A DNA stretch of 64,000 nucleotides, taken from NCBI RefSeq assembly GCF_018835585.1, contig NZ_JAHGVE010000023.1, forward strand, positions 17,599-81,598, in the 5' to 3' direction. The stretch is from Pelorhabdus rhamnosifermentans (GTDB lineage: Bacteria; Bacillota; Negativicutes; UMGS1260). Each line of letters opens with the position of its first letter. The stretch's first letter is position 1. Shown here piece after piece: positions 41,013 to 50,906 of the stretch. Under the pieces are notes generated by a model. That model had not been told where the DNA came from and searched no databases. It saw nothing but the letters and a program-made list of their open reading frames with translations. Made by a program: the position numbers and the translations under genes.

Positions 41013-41702
41013 GTGCTTATGAACAATGTACAAGATGTACAATCGGATAATCTCAAACAGGCTTATGAATTAGCATACCAGAATGCCTGCAACGATTTTT
41101 GCCGCTGGGACCCCCTAGATATGGCTGTATCGAGCGGCAGCCATTTTGAAACTGCTACGCAAAATTTTTTTCTTACGTACACCAATGAAGAGTATAAAAT
41201 TAGTTTTCCTGCCGGAAAGGTGCTGTATGCAGCGAAAACCGAATCAGTGCCGACTACGATCAAAATAATTCTACTTCACTATCTTATTCGTGCTTCCGGG
41301 CGGTCATTGCGAAATCAATGGATATCTTTTAGAGAAATTCCAGAAGGTGGTCTGATCTATTTTCAGTCATTCAGTAACAGGGTAATTAATTATTTACTTA
41401 GCGTCTTTGGCAAGAAACCAGCTATGCTTCTGAAAGCGGGGACAGCTCTAGGCGGTACCGAGTTTTCATGCGGCGATTACGGGGTACAAATTAACGTGCT
41501 GCCCCGCTTGCCTGTTGTTTTCGGCCTGTGGAGCGGCGATGAAGAATTTTTACCTCGTGCTACCGTGTTATTTGATGCCACCGCCCCTCAATATCTCCCT
41601 ACTGAGGACTTGGTAGTTGCCACTGCCTATTGCGCTGGTAAATTGACTAAGATATGCAAAGCATTGGAGGAGCAACAAAAGATTGCAGACCGACAAAGGT
41701 AG
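41013..41702 (+). CDS. DUF3786 domain protein
   Basis: A 229-residue protein of the DUF3786 family (function unknown). Conserved elements are GGLIYFQSF, the ALGGTEFSCGDYG stretch, LPRLPVVFGLWSGDEEF and the final LFDATAPQYLPTEDLV. An ATG at 41019 is also possible; GAGGTGAAAT stands upstream. It begins the acs operon, 31 bases before the CooC gene, and follows the operator palindrome. In other anaerobes DUF3786 genes are found near corrinoid and CODH genes; a role in cofactor handling is possible but not shown. Confidence 0.82.
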   Translation: MLMNNVQDVQSDNLKQAYELAYQNACNDFCRWDPLDMAVSSGSHFETATQNFFLTYTNEEYKISFPAGKVLYAAKTESVPTTIKIILLHYLIRASGRSLRNQWISFREIPEGGLIYFQSFSNRVINYLLSVFGKKPAMLLKAGTALGGTEFSCGDYGVQINVLPRLPVVFGLWSGDEEFLPRATVLFDATAPQYLPTEDLVVATAYCAGKLTKICKALEEQQKIADRQR

Positions 41703-41733
41703 ATAATGAGTAATAGTTATACGAGGGGGTATG

Positions 41734-42492
41734 ATGTTGAAAATTGCAGTGTCTGGTAAAGGTGGAGTGGGTAAAACGACCATTGCTGCAAACCTAGCAC
41801 GACTGTTTGCCTGTAATGGTTACAAAGTGTACGCAGTAGATGCCGATCCTGATTCTAGTTTAGGAAGTGCTTTAGGAATTCCAGAGGATGTCTTGACTAA
41901 GATGAATCCGATTATAGAAATGCAACAGGTCATTAGGTCCCGGAGCGGTGGCGGTGCTTTTTACACGCTCAACCCGGAAGTCGATGACATTCTTGATAAT
42001 TATAGCTTACAGCAAGGCAATATTTATTTTTTTCGTATGGGGGGAATAAAGCAAGGGGGTTCGTCCTGTTACTGTAGGGAAAACACTTTTTTACACGCGT
42101 TGATAGATTCGTTGCTTCTTGGCAAGCAGGATGTTGTCGTTCTCGATATGGGTGCTGGCATCGAACACCTAACCCGTGGTACATCCAAAGGGGTTGATGT
42201 TATGCTGATCGTGACCGAGCCTACCAAGAACAGCGTGCAAACGGCCAAAGTAGTAAAAAAATTGGCGACTGATCTTGGCATTAAAAATATAAAGATTGTC
42301 GGCAACAGGCTTCGTAACAAACAGGATGAAGCATTCGTAAAATCACAGTTTGAAGCAGGGGAGATGATTGGCTGGCTGCCCTTTGATGAAGCGATACTCA
42401 CTGCAGCAATGGACGGTCCGGTGGATGTCACGGACAGTAAAGATCCTGTGGGTAGAGAAATTCGGGCAATTTATGATCGCCTTATCGGCTGA
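41734..42492 (+). CDS. cooC: CooC-type nickel-insertion ATPase, copy 1
   Basis: A MinD/CooC-family P-loop ATPase of about 252 residues, which helps load nickel into the C-cluster of CO dehydrogenase. The deviant Walker A GKGGVGKTT is at about residues 7-15, VDADPDSSLG follows, the cysteine pair CYC lies near residue 110 (SSCYCRE), and DMGAGIEHLTRGT is the switch region. ATG 41734 sits 4 bases after GAGGGGG; ATG 41731 is closer than usual. It stands directly before acsA. A second CooC-type gene is at 50128. Confidence 0.9.
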   Translation: MLKIAVSGKGGVGKTTIAANLARLFACNGYKVYAVDADPDSSLGSALGIPEDVLTKMNPIIEMQQVIRSRSGGGAFYTLNPEVDDILDNYSLQQGNIYFFRMGGIKQGGSSCYCRENTFLHALIDSLLLGKQDVVVLDMGAGIEHLTRGTSKGVDVMLIVTEPTKNSVQTAKVVKKLATDLGIKNIKIVGNRLRNKQDEAFVKSQFEAGEMIGWLPFDEAILTAAMDGPVDVTDSKDPVGREIRAIYDRLIG

Positions 42493-42520
42493 ATATCCCA
42501 ATAGATTTTTAAATATAGCA

Positions 42521-42551
42521 GATTCCTTTCTCTCTCAAAGGAAAAGGAATC
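42521..42551 (+). repeat. Inverted repeat between cooC and acsA
   Basis: Arms GATTCCTTT (42521-42529) and AAAGGAATC (42543-42551) with a 13-base loop and no following T-run. Could be an RNA stability or processing hairpin. Confidence 0.45.
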
Positions 42552-42603
42552 CGAATATATTTGAGAAAATAAAATAGTTTCACGAAAACAGGGAGGTAAA
42601 CGC

Positions 42604-44553
42604 ATGTCGGAAATGGAGTTCGAAAAATTTAGTGTCGACCCCGCCGCACGACAAATGCTGGTTCAGGCTAAGAAAATCGGCTATCTAACCAGTTTTGATC
42701 GGGCAAAAGCCCAAGAACCCAAGTGCAAATTTGGTAATACTGGTATCTGTTGCCGGATTTGTATGCAAGGCCCCTGCCGTATCATTCCTCAAAAACTCGG
42801 TGCTAACAAAGGAATTTGTGGGGCACAGGACTATACTATCGTAGCCCGAAACACCGTTCGCCTTATCGCTGGCGGCGCTGCGGCTCACTCTGATCACGGG
42901 AGACATATTGCAACAACCGTTCTTCATGTTGCCGAAGGACACGCCAAGGACTATAAGATTACTGATGAGGCTAAACTGATGAAAGTAGCCGAGCGTATCG
43001 GTATCGAAACAGCAGGAAAGTCTGCCAATGAAGTGGCCAAAGGAGTAGCTACGGAAGCGCTGAAGGACTTTGGTCGTCAGGAAAACACTCCTTGCACTTG
43101 GACTAAAACAACCATTACGGAAGGCCGTAAACAGAAATTTTATGATACTGCAATTATGCCGTCTAGCATTAATGGTTCAATTGCCGAATTATTACACCAA
43201 ACTCACGTTGGCAATGACAGCGATCCCGTCAACATTATTTTTGGTGGTCTGAAAGCTGCGCTTAGTGACTATGATGGTATGCAGCTTGCAACTGATCTAT
43301 CTGACGTTTTGTTTGGTACTCCGGTTCCTGTGATATCAGAGGCGAACTTAGGCGTTCTTGACCCCGAAATGGTCAACATTTGCGTACACGGGCACAACCC
43401 ACTGCTTAGTCAAATCATTGTTTCTGTCGCCCGGGAGATGCAGGAGGAAGCTAAAGCCGTCGGCAGCAAAGGTATTAAATTATCCGGTATCTGTTGTACA
43501 GGCAATGAAGTTTTGGGCCGGGAGGGTATTGCTATAGCTACCAACTTTGCTACCCAGGAATTGGCCATTATGACCGGTTTGGTTGATGCGATTGTTGTTG
43601 ACGTACAATGTATCATGCCCAGCCTGCGTAGCCTGTCGGAGTGCTTTCATACTAAAGTTGTTACAACCATGCCTATCAGCAAAATCCCTGGTTCTTATCA
43701 TGTTGAATTCGATGAAGAACATGCAGTTGAAAGTGCCCGGACCATTATTCGTCTGGCTATTGAAACATTCAAGAGTCGCGACCCGAATAAGGTTAACCGG
43801 CCTGATTTGAAAAACAAAGTTATCGCCGGTTTTAGCCTGGAGGCTATTCTGGACATCTTTGGGTCAGTCAACGCGGAACATCCAGTTAGTGTATTGACTG
43901 ATGCGATTAAGACGGGTGAAATAAAGGGAGTGGCGCTATTTTGTGGCTGTAACAATCTCAAAGGCGTTCACAACCAAAATCATTTAGGACTTGCCAAAAA
44001 GTTAGCGGCCAATGATGTATTTATGATTTCGACTGGTTGTGCAGGGCAAGCTTACGCCATGGATGGGCTGTTGACACATGAGGCGGTTGAAGCTTATGCG
44101 GGTCTTGGGCTGAAGAAATTTTTGCAGCGGATTGGTGAAAAAGCCAATCTTAAGACCGAACTGCCGTTAATCTTTCACATGGGCTCATGCGTCGATAACT
44201 CTCGCGCCAGTAATTTGCTCACTTTGATGGCCCAAGAACTGGGTGTAGATACTCCGGCCGTTCCATTTGTGGCTTCTGCACCTGAGCCTATGTCCGAAAA
44301 AGCTGTGGCTATTGGCTCCTGGAATGTAGCCATGGGCATACCTGTCCATATCGGCGTGATTGCGCCTGTTACCGGTAGCGATCTTGTTCATGGTGTTTTA
44401 ACGAAAATCGCCAAGGATGTCTTCGGTGGCTACTTTATTATGGAAACCGACTATGAAAAAGCTGCGAAGAAACTGTTAGCTGCTCTTGATGAACGGGCCT
44501 GGAAATTCCGGGTTCGGAGTGAGGCTATTGCCAAGTATGCGACAAATGAGTAG
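42604..44553 (+). CDS. acsA: Anaerobic carbon monoxide dehydrogenase catalytic subunit
   Basis: Ni-Fe-S CO dehydrogenase of 649 residues, the usual CooS/AcsA size. It reduces CO2 to CO for acetyl-CoA synthase. The B/D-cluster cysteines start at C41 with FGNTGICCRICMQGPC. C-cluster regions include GICCTGNEVL, FCGCNNLKGVHNQNH, STGCAGQAYAM and HMGSCVDNSRA. The gene is followed by acsB after 44 bases, so CO can pass to it in the bifunctional complex. Codon use and length show no damage. Confidence 0.96.
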   Translation: MSEMEFEKFSVDPAARQMLVQAKKIGYLTSFDRAKAQEPKCKFGNTGICCRICMQGPCRIIPQKLGANKGICGAQDYTIVARNTVRLIAGGAAAHSDHGRHIATTVLHVAEGHAKDYKITDEAKLMKVAERIGIETAGKSANEVAKGVATEALKDFGRQENTPCTWTKTTITEGRKQKFYDTAIMPSSINGSIAELLHQTHVGNDSDPVNIIFGGLKAALSDYDGMQLATDLSDVLFGTPVPVISEANLGVLDPEMVNICVHGHNPLLSQIIVSVAREMQEEAKAVGSKGIKLSGICCTGNEVLGREGIAIATNFATQELAIMTGLVDAIVVDVQCIMPSLRSLSECFHTKVVTTMPISKIPGSYHVEFDEEHAVESARTIIRLAIETFKSRDPNKVNRPDLKNKVIAGFSLEAILDIFGSVNAEHPVSVLTDAIKTGEIKGVALFCGCNNLKGVHNQNHLGLAKKLAANDVFMISTGCAGQAYAMDGLLTHEAVEAYAGLGLKKFLQRIGEKANLKTELPLIFHMGSCVDNSRASNLLTLMAQELGVDTPAVPFVASAPEPMSEKAVAIGSWNVAMGIPVHIGVIAPVTGSDLVHGVLTKIAKDVFGGYFIMETDYEKAAKKLLAALDERAWKFRVRSEAIAKYATNE

Positions 44554-44597
44554 ACGGTTTCAAGGATACAGACAGTACGAAACTGGGAGGGAAAATC

Positions 44598-46727
44598 GTG
44601 TCAACTGCATTATTTAAGGCCACTTATGAAGGGGCAGTCATTGCCACCAGTTATGCTCAAATACTTTTGGAAAAAGCGATCAAAGAATATGGCGCCGCGA
44701 CCCCGGTCAAATATCCTGATACGGCTTATCGATTGCCGGTCATTACCGCTCTTAGCGGTGAAGAAGTCGATATGCTAGGGGATTTGCCGCCGATTCTCAG
44801 TCGCATCCGATCTAGTCATATCCGGGAAGAACTGACTTTTGAGAACGCTAAGTTGAACGGTGAAGCCACTCACTATGCTGCCGAAATTATTGAAGCGTTG
44901 CGTTATCTCAATGGAGAAAAACCCGAAAAAGCGCCTTGGACCGGATTTTTGCCTGACTCAATTTTGCGAAAGTCTGGTGTGCCTCTTGTCGATGGCACCA
45001 TACCGGGGGTTGCCGTTATTATCGGCAAAGCGCGTACTTCAAAAGAAGCGGCTAAACTTATTAAAAACCTGCAGTCTAAGGGTTTGATGATTTTTTTGGT
45101 TAATGAAATTATCGAACAACTACTAGAAGAGAATGTGAAACTCGGGGCTGATTATCTCGCTTTCCCTGTGGGAAATTTCACAGCGGCGATTCATGCCGTC
45201 AACTTTGCTTATCGGGCCGGTTTGGCTTTTGGCGGCATTAAACCGGGGCAGCGACAGCAACAACTTGATTATCAGTGTCGCCGAGTACCCGCTTTTGTTT
45301 TAGCGTTGGGCGAATTTGATGAAGTCAAAATCGCCGCCGAACTGGGCGCCGTCGCCATGGGTTTCCCGGTGGTTACTGACCAGTCTTTGGCTGAAGAGAT
45401 TCCCGACTGGTTTGTCTCTGAGCCCGATTACGACGAAATGGTTAAATTAGCACTTGAATTGCGGGGCATAAAACTCAAAATTGTTGATATTCCCGTGCCA
45501 ATCACGATTGGTCCGGCTTTTGAAGGTGAAAGTATCCGACGCTCCGATACTTACCTCGAATTTGGCGGTAATAAGACAACCGCCTTTGAATTGGTTACCA
45601 TGGTTGACGCTGATGCAATTGAAGACGGCAAGATTACTGTTATCGGTCCCGAAATTACCGATGTCAAAGAAGGTGATCGTCTGCCCCTTGCCATTATGGT
45701 CAATATTTATGGCCGCAAAATGCAGGAGGACTTCGAAGGAGTTCTTGAGCGTCGCATTCACTACTTCGTCAACTACGGTGAAGGACTTTGGCATGTGGGA
45801 CAAAGAGATTTGGCGTGGCTGAGAATTAGCAAGGGAGCGGCGGCGGTAGGTTTCAAGATTCGTGATTATGGTGAAATTCTGATTGCCAAGTTAAAGTCAG
45901 ACTATCCGGCCATTGTGGATCGTGTCCAGGTTACACTCATTACCGACCAAGCTATTGTTGAAGAAAAAATCAAAATCGCTCGCAAAAAGTATGCCGCTCG
46001 CGATGCTCGACTCAAAGGTCTCAATGACGAAGCTGTGGATACTTTCTATTCATGTATTCTTTGTCAATCTTTCGCTCCCAACCACGTTTGTATCGTAACA
46101 CCCGAACGGGTTGGTTTGTGTGGAGCAGTCAGTTGGCTGGATGCCAAAGCTTCCAATGAGATTACACCTACCGGCCCGAATCAGCCGATTGAAAAAGGTG
46201 CATGTCTGGATGCTGAAAAAGGCATGTGGCAAAACGTTAACTCCTATCTTTATAATGCTTCTAATCGTGCGCTGGAAGAAGTCAATCTCTATACGCTAAT
46301 GGACCGCCCCATGACTTCTTGCGGCTGTTTTGAGGCTATCGTAGCTATTGCGCCGGAAGCCAATGGAATTATGGTTACCACCCGGGAATTCGCCGGTGAC
46401 ACTCCTTGTGGCATGTCATTTTCGACGCTGGCCGGGGCTGTCGGCGGGGGTCTCCAGGCGCCCGGTTTCATGGGCATTGGACGGCGGTATATCGTCAGCG
46501 ATAAGTTTATTCCGGCTGACGGCGGTATTGCCCGGATCGTTTGGATGCCGAAAGAACTGAAAGAATTCCTGCGAGCCGATTTAACCGAGCAAGCCGTTAA
46601 GCACGGCTTGGGTGAAGGGTTCGTCGACCAGATCGCCGATGAATCGGTTAGCTGCACGATGGAGGAAATACTTCCCTATCTTGAGGAAAAGCACCATCCG
46701 GCTCTCACTATGGATCCTCTAATTTAG
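44598..46727 (+). CDS. acsB: Acetyl-CoA synthase (CODH/ACS alpha subunit)
   Basis: Makes acetyl-CoA from CO, CoA and the methyl group of the corrinoid protein. It has 709 residues, slightly shorter than the Moorella enzyme. The A-cluster cysteines are complete: C486-x2-C489-x8-C498-x9-C508 for the [4Fe-4S] cubane and C575-G-C577 for the distal nickel. The spacing C508 to C575 equals that in Moorella. The start is GTG 44598 with GGGAGGG 8 bases upstream. Confidence 0.96.
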   Translation: MSTALFKATYEGAVIATSYAQILLEKAIKEYGAATPVKYPDTAYRLPVITALSGEEVDMLGDLPPILSRIRSSHIREELTFENAKLNGEATHYAAEIIEALRYLNGEKPEKAPWTGFLPDSILRKSGVPLVDGTIPGVAVIIGKARTSKEAAKLIKNLQSKGLMIFLVNEIIEQLLEENVKLGADYLAFPVGNFTAAIHAVNFAYRAGLAFGGIKPGQRQQQLDYQCRRVPAFVLALGEFDEVKIAAELGAVAMGFPVVTDQSLAEEIPDWFVSEPDYDEMVKLALELRGIKLKIVDIPVPITIGPAFEGESIRRSDTYLEFGGNKTTAFELVTMVDADAIEDGKITVIGPEITDVKEGDRLPLAIMVNIYGRKMQEDFEGVLERRIHYFVNYGEGLWHVGQRDLAWLRISKGAAAVGFKIRDYGEILIAKLKSDYPAIVDRVQVTLITDQAIVEEKIKIARKKYAARDARLKGLNDEAVDTFYSCILCQSFAPNHVCIVTPERVGLCGAVSWLDAKASNEITPTGPNQPIEKGACLDAEKGMWQNVNSYLYNASNRALEEVNLYTLMDRPMTSCGCFEAIVAIAPEANGIMVTTREFAGDTPCGMSFSTLAGAVGGGLQAPGFMGIGRRYIVSDKFIPADGGIARIVWMPKELKEFLRADLTEQAVKHGLGEGFVDQIADESVSCTMEEILPYLEEKHHPALTMDPLI

Positions 46728-46730
46728 GTT

Positions 46731-46768
46731 CAAAGCCTATGAAGTAGCCTGCTATTTTTTAGGCTTTG
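46731..46768 (+). repeat. Inverted repeat between acsB and acsC
   Basis: Arms CAAAGCCTA (46731-46739) and TAGGCTTTG (46760-46768), loop of 20 bases that includes a T-run. Not a clear terminator; it may adjust expression of the acsCD part relative to acsAB. Confidence 0.5.
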
Positions 46769-46821
46769 ATAATAGCATTTAGAAATTTATACCATTCTGT
46801 AATTGAAGGAAGGAGAACGAC

Positions 46822-48156
46822 ATGGCTTTAACAGGTTTGGATATTTTTAAGCAATTGCCCAAGAAAAATTGTAAGGAATGTGGCGTAGCCACCTGTATGG
46901 CTTTTGCGATGTCAATCGCTTCAGGGAAGGCCGCCTTAGAAAGTTGCCCCTATGTATCAGAAGAGGCAAAAGAAATACTTGGAGCAGCAGGCGCTCCGCC
47001 AATCCGTCTGGTTAAGGTAGGGGTAGGCGAAAAGGCGCTGGCATTAGGTGACGAGACTGTTATTTTTCGGCATGATAAAACCTTTTTCCACCCCACGGCT
47101 TTTGCTGTCTCAGTGGATGATACGCTATCAGCGGATTTGCTGGCGGCCAAAATTGCCAAAATTAACGATTTGAAAGTGGAGCGGGTCGGTCAAGAATTGA
47201 GCGTTAATCTTATCGCTGTCGTTAATGCTTCCCACGACTCTGCGAAATATAAGGATACTATCGAAAAAGTTACTTCTCAGACTGATTTTCCGCTTGTTTT
47301 GATCAGCAATAATATAGCGGCTCTGGAAGCGGCATTGTCGGTAGTTTCGGCCAATAGACCGCTGATTTATGCTGCTACAGCCGATAATTATGAACAGGTA
47401 ATTGGACTGGCGAAATCCTATAATTGCCCTGTTGTTGTAAAAGGAAATAATTTGGCTGATACCGCCGCGTTGGTAGAGAAGGTCGCTCCTCTTTACAAAG
47501 AATTGGTCATTGATACTGGTAGCCGGACTACTTCTCAGGTATTGGCTGATCAGACTCAAATTCGTCGTTTGTCGATCAAAAAGAAATTTCGTCCACTAGG
47601 TTATCCGACTATTACCTTTACTACTTCTGATGATCCACGGGAAGAAGTAATCCAAGCTGGCGTGTATATAGCCAAATTCGCCAGCATTATTGTAGTAAAA
47701 GCTGATGAAAAATCGCAAATTTTACCCCTGTTGACCTGGCGACAAAATGTTTATACTGATCCGCAAAAACCGATTGCCGTTGAAGCAAAAATTTACGAAA
47801 TCGGCGCGGTTACTCCTGATTCCCCCGTATATATATGCACAAACTTCGCCCTTACTTATTTTGCGGTTGAGGGTGAAGTGTCGGGAAGTAAGATTCCGGG
47901 ATATATACTGCCTGTAGATACTGATGGCACCTCGATTCTTACCTCGTGGGCGTCAGGCAAGTTTACTGCTGATTCCATCGCCGAATTTCTCGAAAGTTCT
48001 GGCATAAAAAGCAAGATCAATCATACCACCTGTGTTATTCCCGGACATACCGCCGTCCTCAGCGGTAAATTGAAAGAAAAATCCGGTTGGAACGTGCTGG
48101 TTGGACCAGAGGAGGCCGCTGGTATTCCGGCATTTGCCAAAGCACATTTTCTTTAA
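46822..48156 (+). CDS. acsC: Corrinoid/iron-sulfur protein large subunit
   Basis: Gamma subunit of the corrinoid iron-sulfur protein, 444 residues. The N-terminal [4Fe-4S] domain has NCKECGVATC (C17, C20, C25) and a fourth cysteine in ESCPYV. A TIM-barrel follows, and the C-terminal cobalamin-binding domain has GPEEAAGIPAF at the end. With AcsD it carries the methyl group from methyl-THF to AcsB. It is followed by the RACo gene. Confidence 0.95.
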   Translation: MALTGLDIFKQLPKKNCKECGVATCMAFAMSIASGKAALESCPYVSEEAKEILGAAGAPPIRLVKVGVGEKALALGDETVIFRHDKTFFHPTAFAVSVDDTLSADLLAAKIAKINDLKVERVGQELSVNLIAVVNASHDSAKYKDTIEKVTSQTDFPLVLISNNIAALEAALSVVSANRPLIYAATADNYEQVIGLAKSYNCPVVVKGNNLADTAALVEKVAPLYKELVIDTGSRTTSQVLADQTQIRRLSIKKKFRPLGYPTITFTTSDDPREEVIQAGVYIAKFASIIVVKADEKSQILPLLTWRQNVYTDPQKPIAVEAKIYEIGAVTPDSPVYICTNFALTYFAVEGEVSGSKIPGYILPVDTDGTSILTSWASGKFTADSIAEFLESSGIKSKINHTTCVIPGHTAVLSGKLKEKSGWNVLVGPEEAAGIPAFAKAHFL

Positions 48157-48246
48157 AAGCATTTTTGTGGCATAACCCGCCCAGCCCGGATAAGTTTATA
48201 AAATAAAATCAAGAGCACTATGAAGACTGCAACGAGGAGGTATTTT

Positions 48247-50100
48247 GTGCCAAAGCACAGCGTGTTTTTTAAATCCGATAATATCCAAGTTGAAGTGGAT
48301 GCCGGAACCGATCTTCTTACTGCGTCGCGCCTAGCCAAACTTGAGATGCAGTGCACCTGTGGCGGTGAAGGTACGTGCGGCAAATGTCTGCTCAAGGTGG
48401 TAAGCGGGTCGGTGCAGACAACGACAGTTATGCATGGAGAGTTATCTGTTGCTTGCCAGACGCGAGTGGTCGGGGATGTTGTAGTCGAAATCCCCCCCGA
48501 ATCGCGGTTGACGGGAAATCAAGTTGTAATAGGAACCGTGTCTGAATTGCCGTCTCTCTTTCGTTTTGATCCCTTGTGCAAGAAAGTTTGCCTCCAACTA
48601 ACTCCGCCAAGTCTGACCGACCCTAGCAGCGATGCCAGCCGGTTGCTCATGGCGTTGCGGAAATTCACCGACAGGGATGTGGAACTTGATCTTAGTCAGA
48701 TACGGTTCTTAGCTGATATTTTGCGCAGTAGTAACTGGAACGTAGATGTCACCTATGTAGAAATCGCAGGAAAAGCCCATGTTATCAGCATTGATTCTCA
48801 CAACCATCAGGCCTGCTTGTTTGGGATTGCCGTTGATGTAGGGACGACAACTGTTGTTGTCTATTTGGTTGATTTGCTTTCCGGTAGCGTTATTGGTCAA
48901 GAAGGAACTCATAATAGGCAGGCTCAATTTGGCGGCGATGTTATTACTCGTATCATTTACGCCAGTGATGAAAGTTGCGGTTTGGAAAAATTACAAAAGG
49001 CTGTGATCGAAACAATCAATTACTTGATAGGGAATCTCGTCGACAAATATATAATTGACATAGCGGATATTCGGGTAATTGTTACGGCAGGAAATACCAC
49101 CATGGCTCATCTTTTGCTCGGCATCCAGCCGTGTTATATCCGCTTGGAGCCGTATGTGCCTGCTGCAAATTGTTTTCCTGTTGCCAAAGCGAAAGAATTG
49201 GGACTGAATGTTCATCCTAACGCGGTCGTCTTTAGTTTCCCCGCGGTGGCCAGTTATGTTGGGGGAGATATCGTCGCTGGAGTCTTGATTAACGGTATGG
49301 CTAAGGAAGAAAAGCTGACACTGTTTATGGACATCGGCACCAACGGGGAAATGGTTTTGGGAAATCAAGATTGGTTGGTAAGTTGTGCTTGCTCTGCTGG
49401 CACGGCTTTTGAGGGAGCCGGAATCACTTGTGGTATGCGAGCTATGCAGGGCGCCATCGAACGACTGACTATTGATCCTCATACTTTTACGGTAAATTAT
49501 TCGACCATTGGTGAAATACAGCCATTAGGTATCTGCGGTTCTGGACTGATTAACGTGCTGGCGGAAATGCGCAAAGTCGGAATAATCGATCGGGCGGGAA
49601 AGATTCAGGATGTGCTGACGGCGCGTATTCGCCGCTTGGACGCTGGAAAACAATTTGTGCTGGCATGGGCGGACGAAACGGCGGGAGGCGAACGTGATAT
49701 TGTGATTACCGAAGCAGATATAAAAAGTTTGTTGCGAACCAAAGGTGCGATATACGCGGGGATGCGGAGCCTGTTAAAAAGTGTGGATCTGGACATGTCC
49801 AGCATTGAACGAGTTTACATTGCTGGAGGTTTCGGCAGCTATCTTAACATCGAAGATGCCGTCGAAATCGGATTATTGCCTGATCTTGGCTCAGCTAAAT
49901 ACTGTTTCTTAGGCAATACTTCAATAAATGGTGCTCTAACCGCTCTTATCTCGTCTGCAGCACTGGAAGTGGCGCAACAATTGGCTGAAAGTATTACCTA
50001 TGTGGAACTATCAGCTGGGAATTTATTTATGGAGGAATTCATTTCTGCGTTATTCTTACCCCATACCGATCTCAACTTGTTTCCATCGGTTGGTAGTTAG
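48247..50100 (+). CDS. acsV: Corrinoid activation protein (RACo) of the acs operon
   Basis: ATP-dependent reductive activator of the corrinoid iron-sulfur protein, about 617 residues. The [2Fe-2S] domain has CGGEGTCGKC (C38, C44, C47), then a linker and the ASKHA ATPase core with AVDVGTTTVVVYL, MDIGTNGEMVLG, GICGSGLIN and GGFGSYLNIEDA. GTG 48247 is the start because GAGGAGG (48234-48240) is 6 bases upstream; the open frame begins at 48220. It is a distant paralogue of the gene at 12333. Its place between acsC and acsD supports the AcsV role. Confidence 0.9.
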   Translation: MPKHSVFFKSDNIQVEVDAGTDLLTASRLAKLEMQCTCGGEGTCGKCLLKVVSGSVQTTTVMHGELSVACQTRVVGDVVVEIPPESRLTGNQVVIGTVSELPSLFRFDPLCKKVCLQLTPPSLTDPSSDASRLLMALRKFTDRDVELDLSQIRFLADILRSSNWNVDVTYVEIAGKAHVISIDSHNHQACLFGIAVDVGTTTVVVYLVDLLSGSVIGQEGTHNRQAQFGGDVITRIIYASDESCGLEKLQKAVIETINYLIGNLVDKYIIDIADIRVIVTAGNTTMAHLLLGIQPCYIRLEPYVPAANCFPVAKAKELGLNVHPNAVVFSFPAVASYVGGDIVAGVLINGMAKEEKLTLFMDIGTNGEMVLGNQDWLVSCACSAGTAFEGAGITCGMRAMQGAIERLTIDPHTFTVNYSTIGEIQPLGICGSGLINVLAEMRKVGIIDRAGKIQDVLTARIRRLDAGKQFVLAWADETAGGERDIVITEADIKSLLRTKGAIYAGMRSLLKSVDLDMSSIERVYIAGGFGSYLNIEDAVEIGLLPDLGSAKYCFLGNTSINGALTALISSAALEVAQQLAESITYVELSAGNLFMEEFISALFLPHTDLNLFPSVGS

Positions 50101-50127
50101 CAGACCGTAATTGAGGAGGAATGTATT

Positions 50128-50886
50128 GTGGCAAAACAGATTGCTGTAGCGGGCAAGGGGGGAACAGGCAAAACAACGTTTACTTCATTACTTATTCGTT
50201 ATTTGATCGAACATCAAAAACGGCCAATCCTAGCTGTCGACGCCGATCCTAATGCTAACTTAAATGAAACGCTGGGATTAACCTTAGGCGAAACCATTTC
50301 CGAGGTTATTGCCCAGACGAAAGCGGCCGCAGGATCGGGATTACCAGCAGGAATGACCCAAGAGACTTTCATTGAATACAAGCTCCAATCCGCCCTGCTG
50401 GAAACCAAGGATGTGGATCTATTAGTAATGGGCGGACCTGACGGACCAGGATGTTATTGTTTTCCCAATAACATCCTGCGCAAACTTTTGGAAAACATGG
50501 TTAGCAATTATGCCTATATAATCATGGATAACGAGGCTGGCATGGAGCATATTAGCCGCCGCGTAACCAATGATATTGACATACTATTCATTGTAAGTGA
50601 CGCTTCGGCCCGAGCTATTCGATCGGCAGGTCGGGTTCATGCCCTAGTGAAAACGTTAAAAACACATATTAAAGAAATCTACTTGGTGATCAACAAAAAT
50701 CAACCAGGAGATATCGCTGCTTTACAGCAAGAAATTACTGCAACTGGTTTAACTTTAATCGGCACTATTCCTTATGATGCGGAAGTGGGGCGCTATGACC
50801 TTGAAGGTAAACCGCTTGCCAAGTTGCCGGCCGATTCAGCGGCGGTGAGCGCAGCTTATGAAATATGCGACAAAGTAAAGGTATAG
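50128..50886 (+). CDS. CooC-type nickel-insertion ATPase, copy 2
   Basis: A second CooC/AcsF-type ATPase of 252 residues with the Walker [21 protein letters not shown], the metal-ligand pair in GCYCFPNN and [18 protein letters not shown]. It starts at GTG with GAGGAGG upstream. Known acetogens carry several CooC-type proteins, one linked to CODH and one to acetyl-CoA synthase maturation; this copy, next to acsD, may be the latter (AcsF), but the sequence alone cannot tell. Confidence 0.88.
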   Translation: MAKQIAVAGKGGTGKTTFTSLLIRYLIEHQKRPILAVDADPNANLNETLGLTLGETISEVIAQTKAAAGSGLPAGMTQETFIEYKLQSALLETKDVDLLVMGGPDGPGCYCFPNNILRKLLENMVSNYAYIIMDNEAGMEHISRRVTNDIDILFIVSDASARAIRSAGRVHALVKTLKTHIKEIYLVINKNQPGDIAALQQEITATGLTLIGTIPYDAEVGRYDLEGKPLAKLPADSAAVSAAYEICDKVKV

Positions 50887-50906
50887 AAAAAGAAAGGAGT
50901 TTTATT

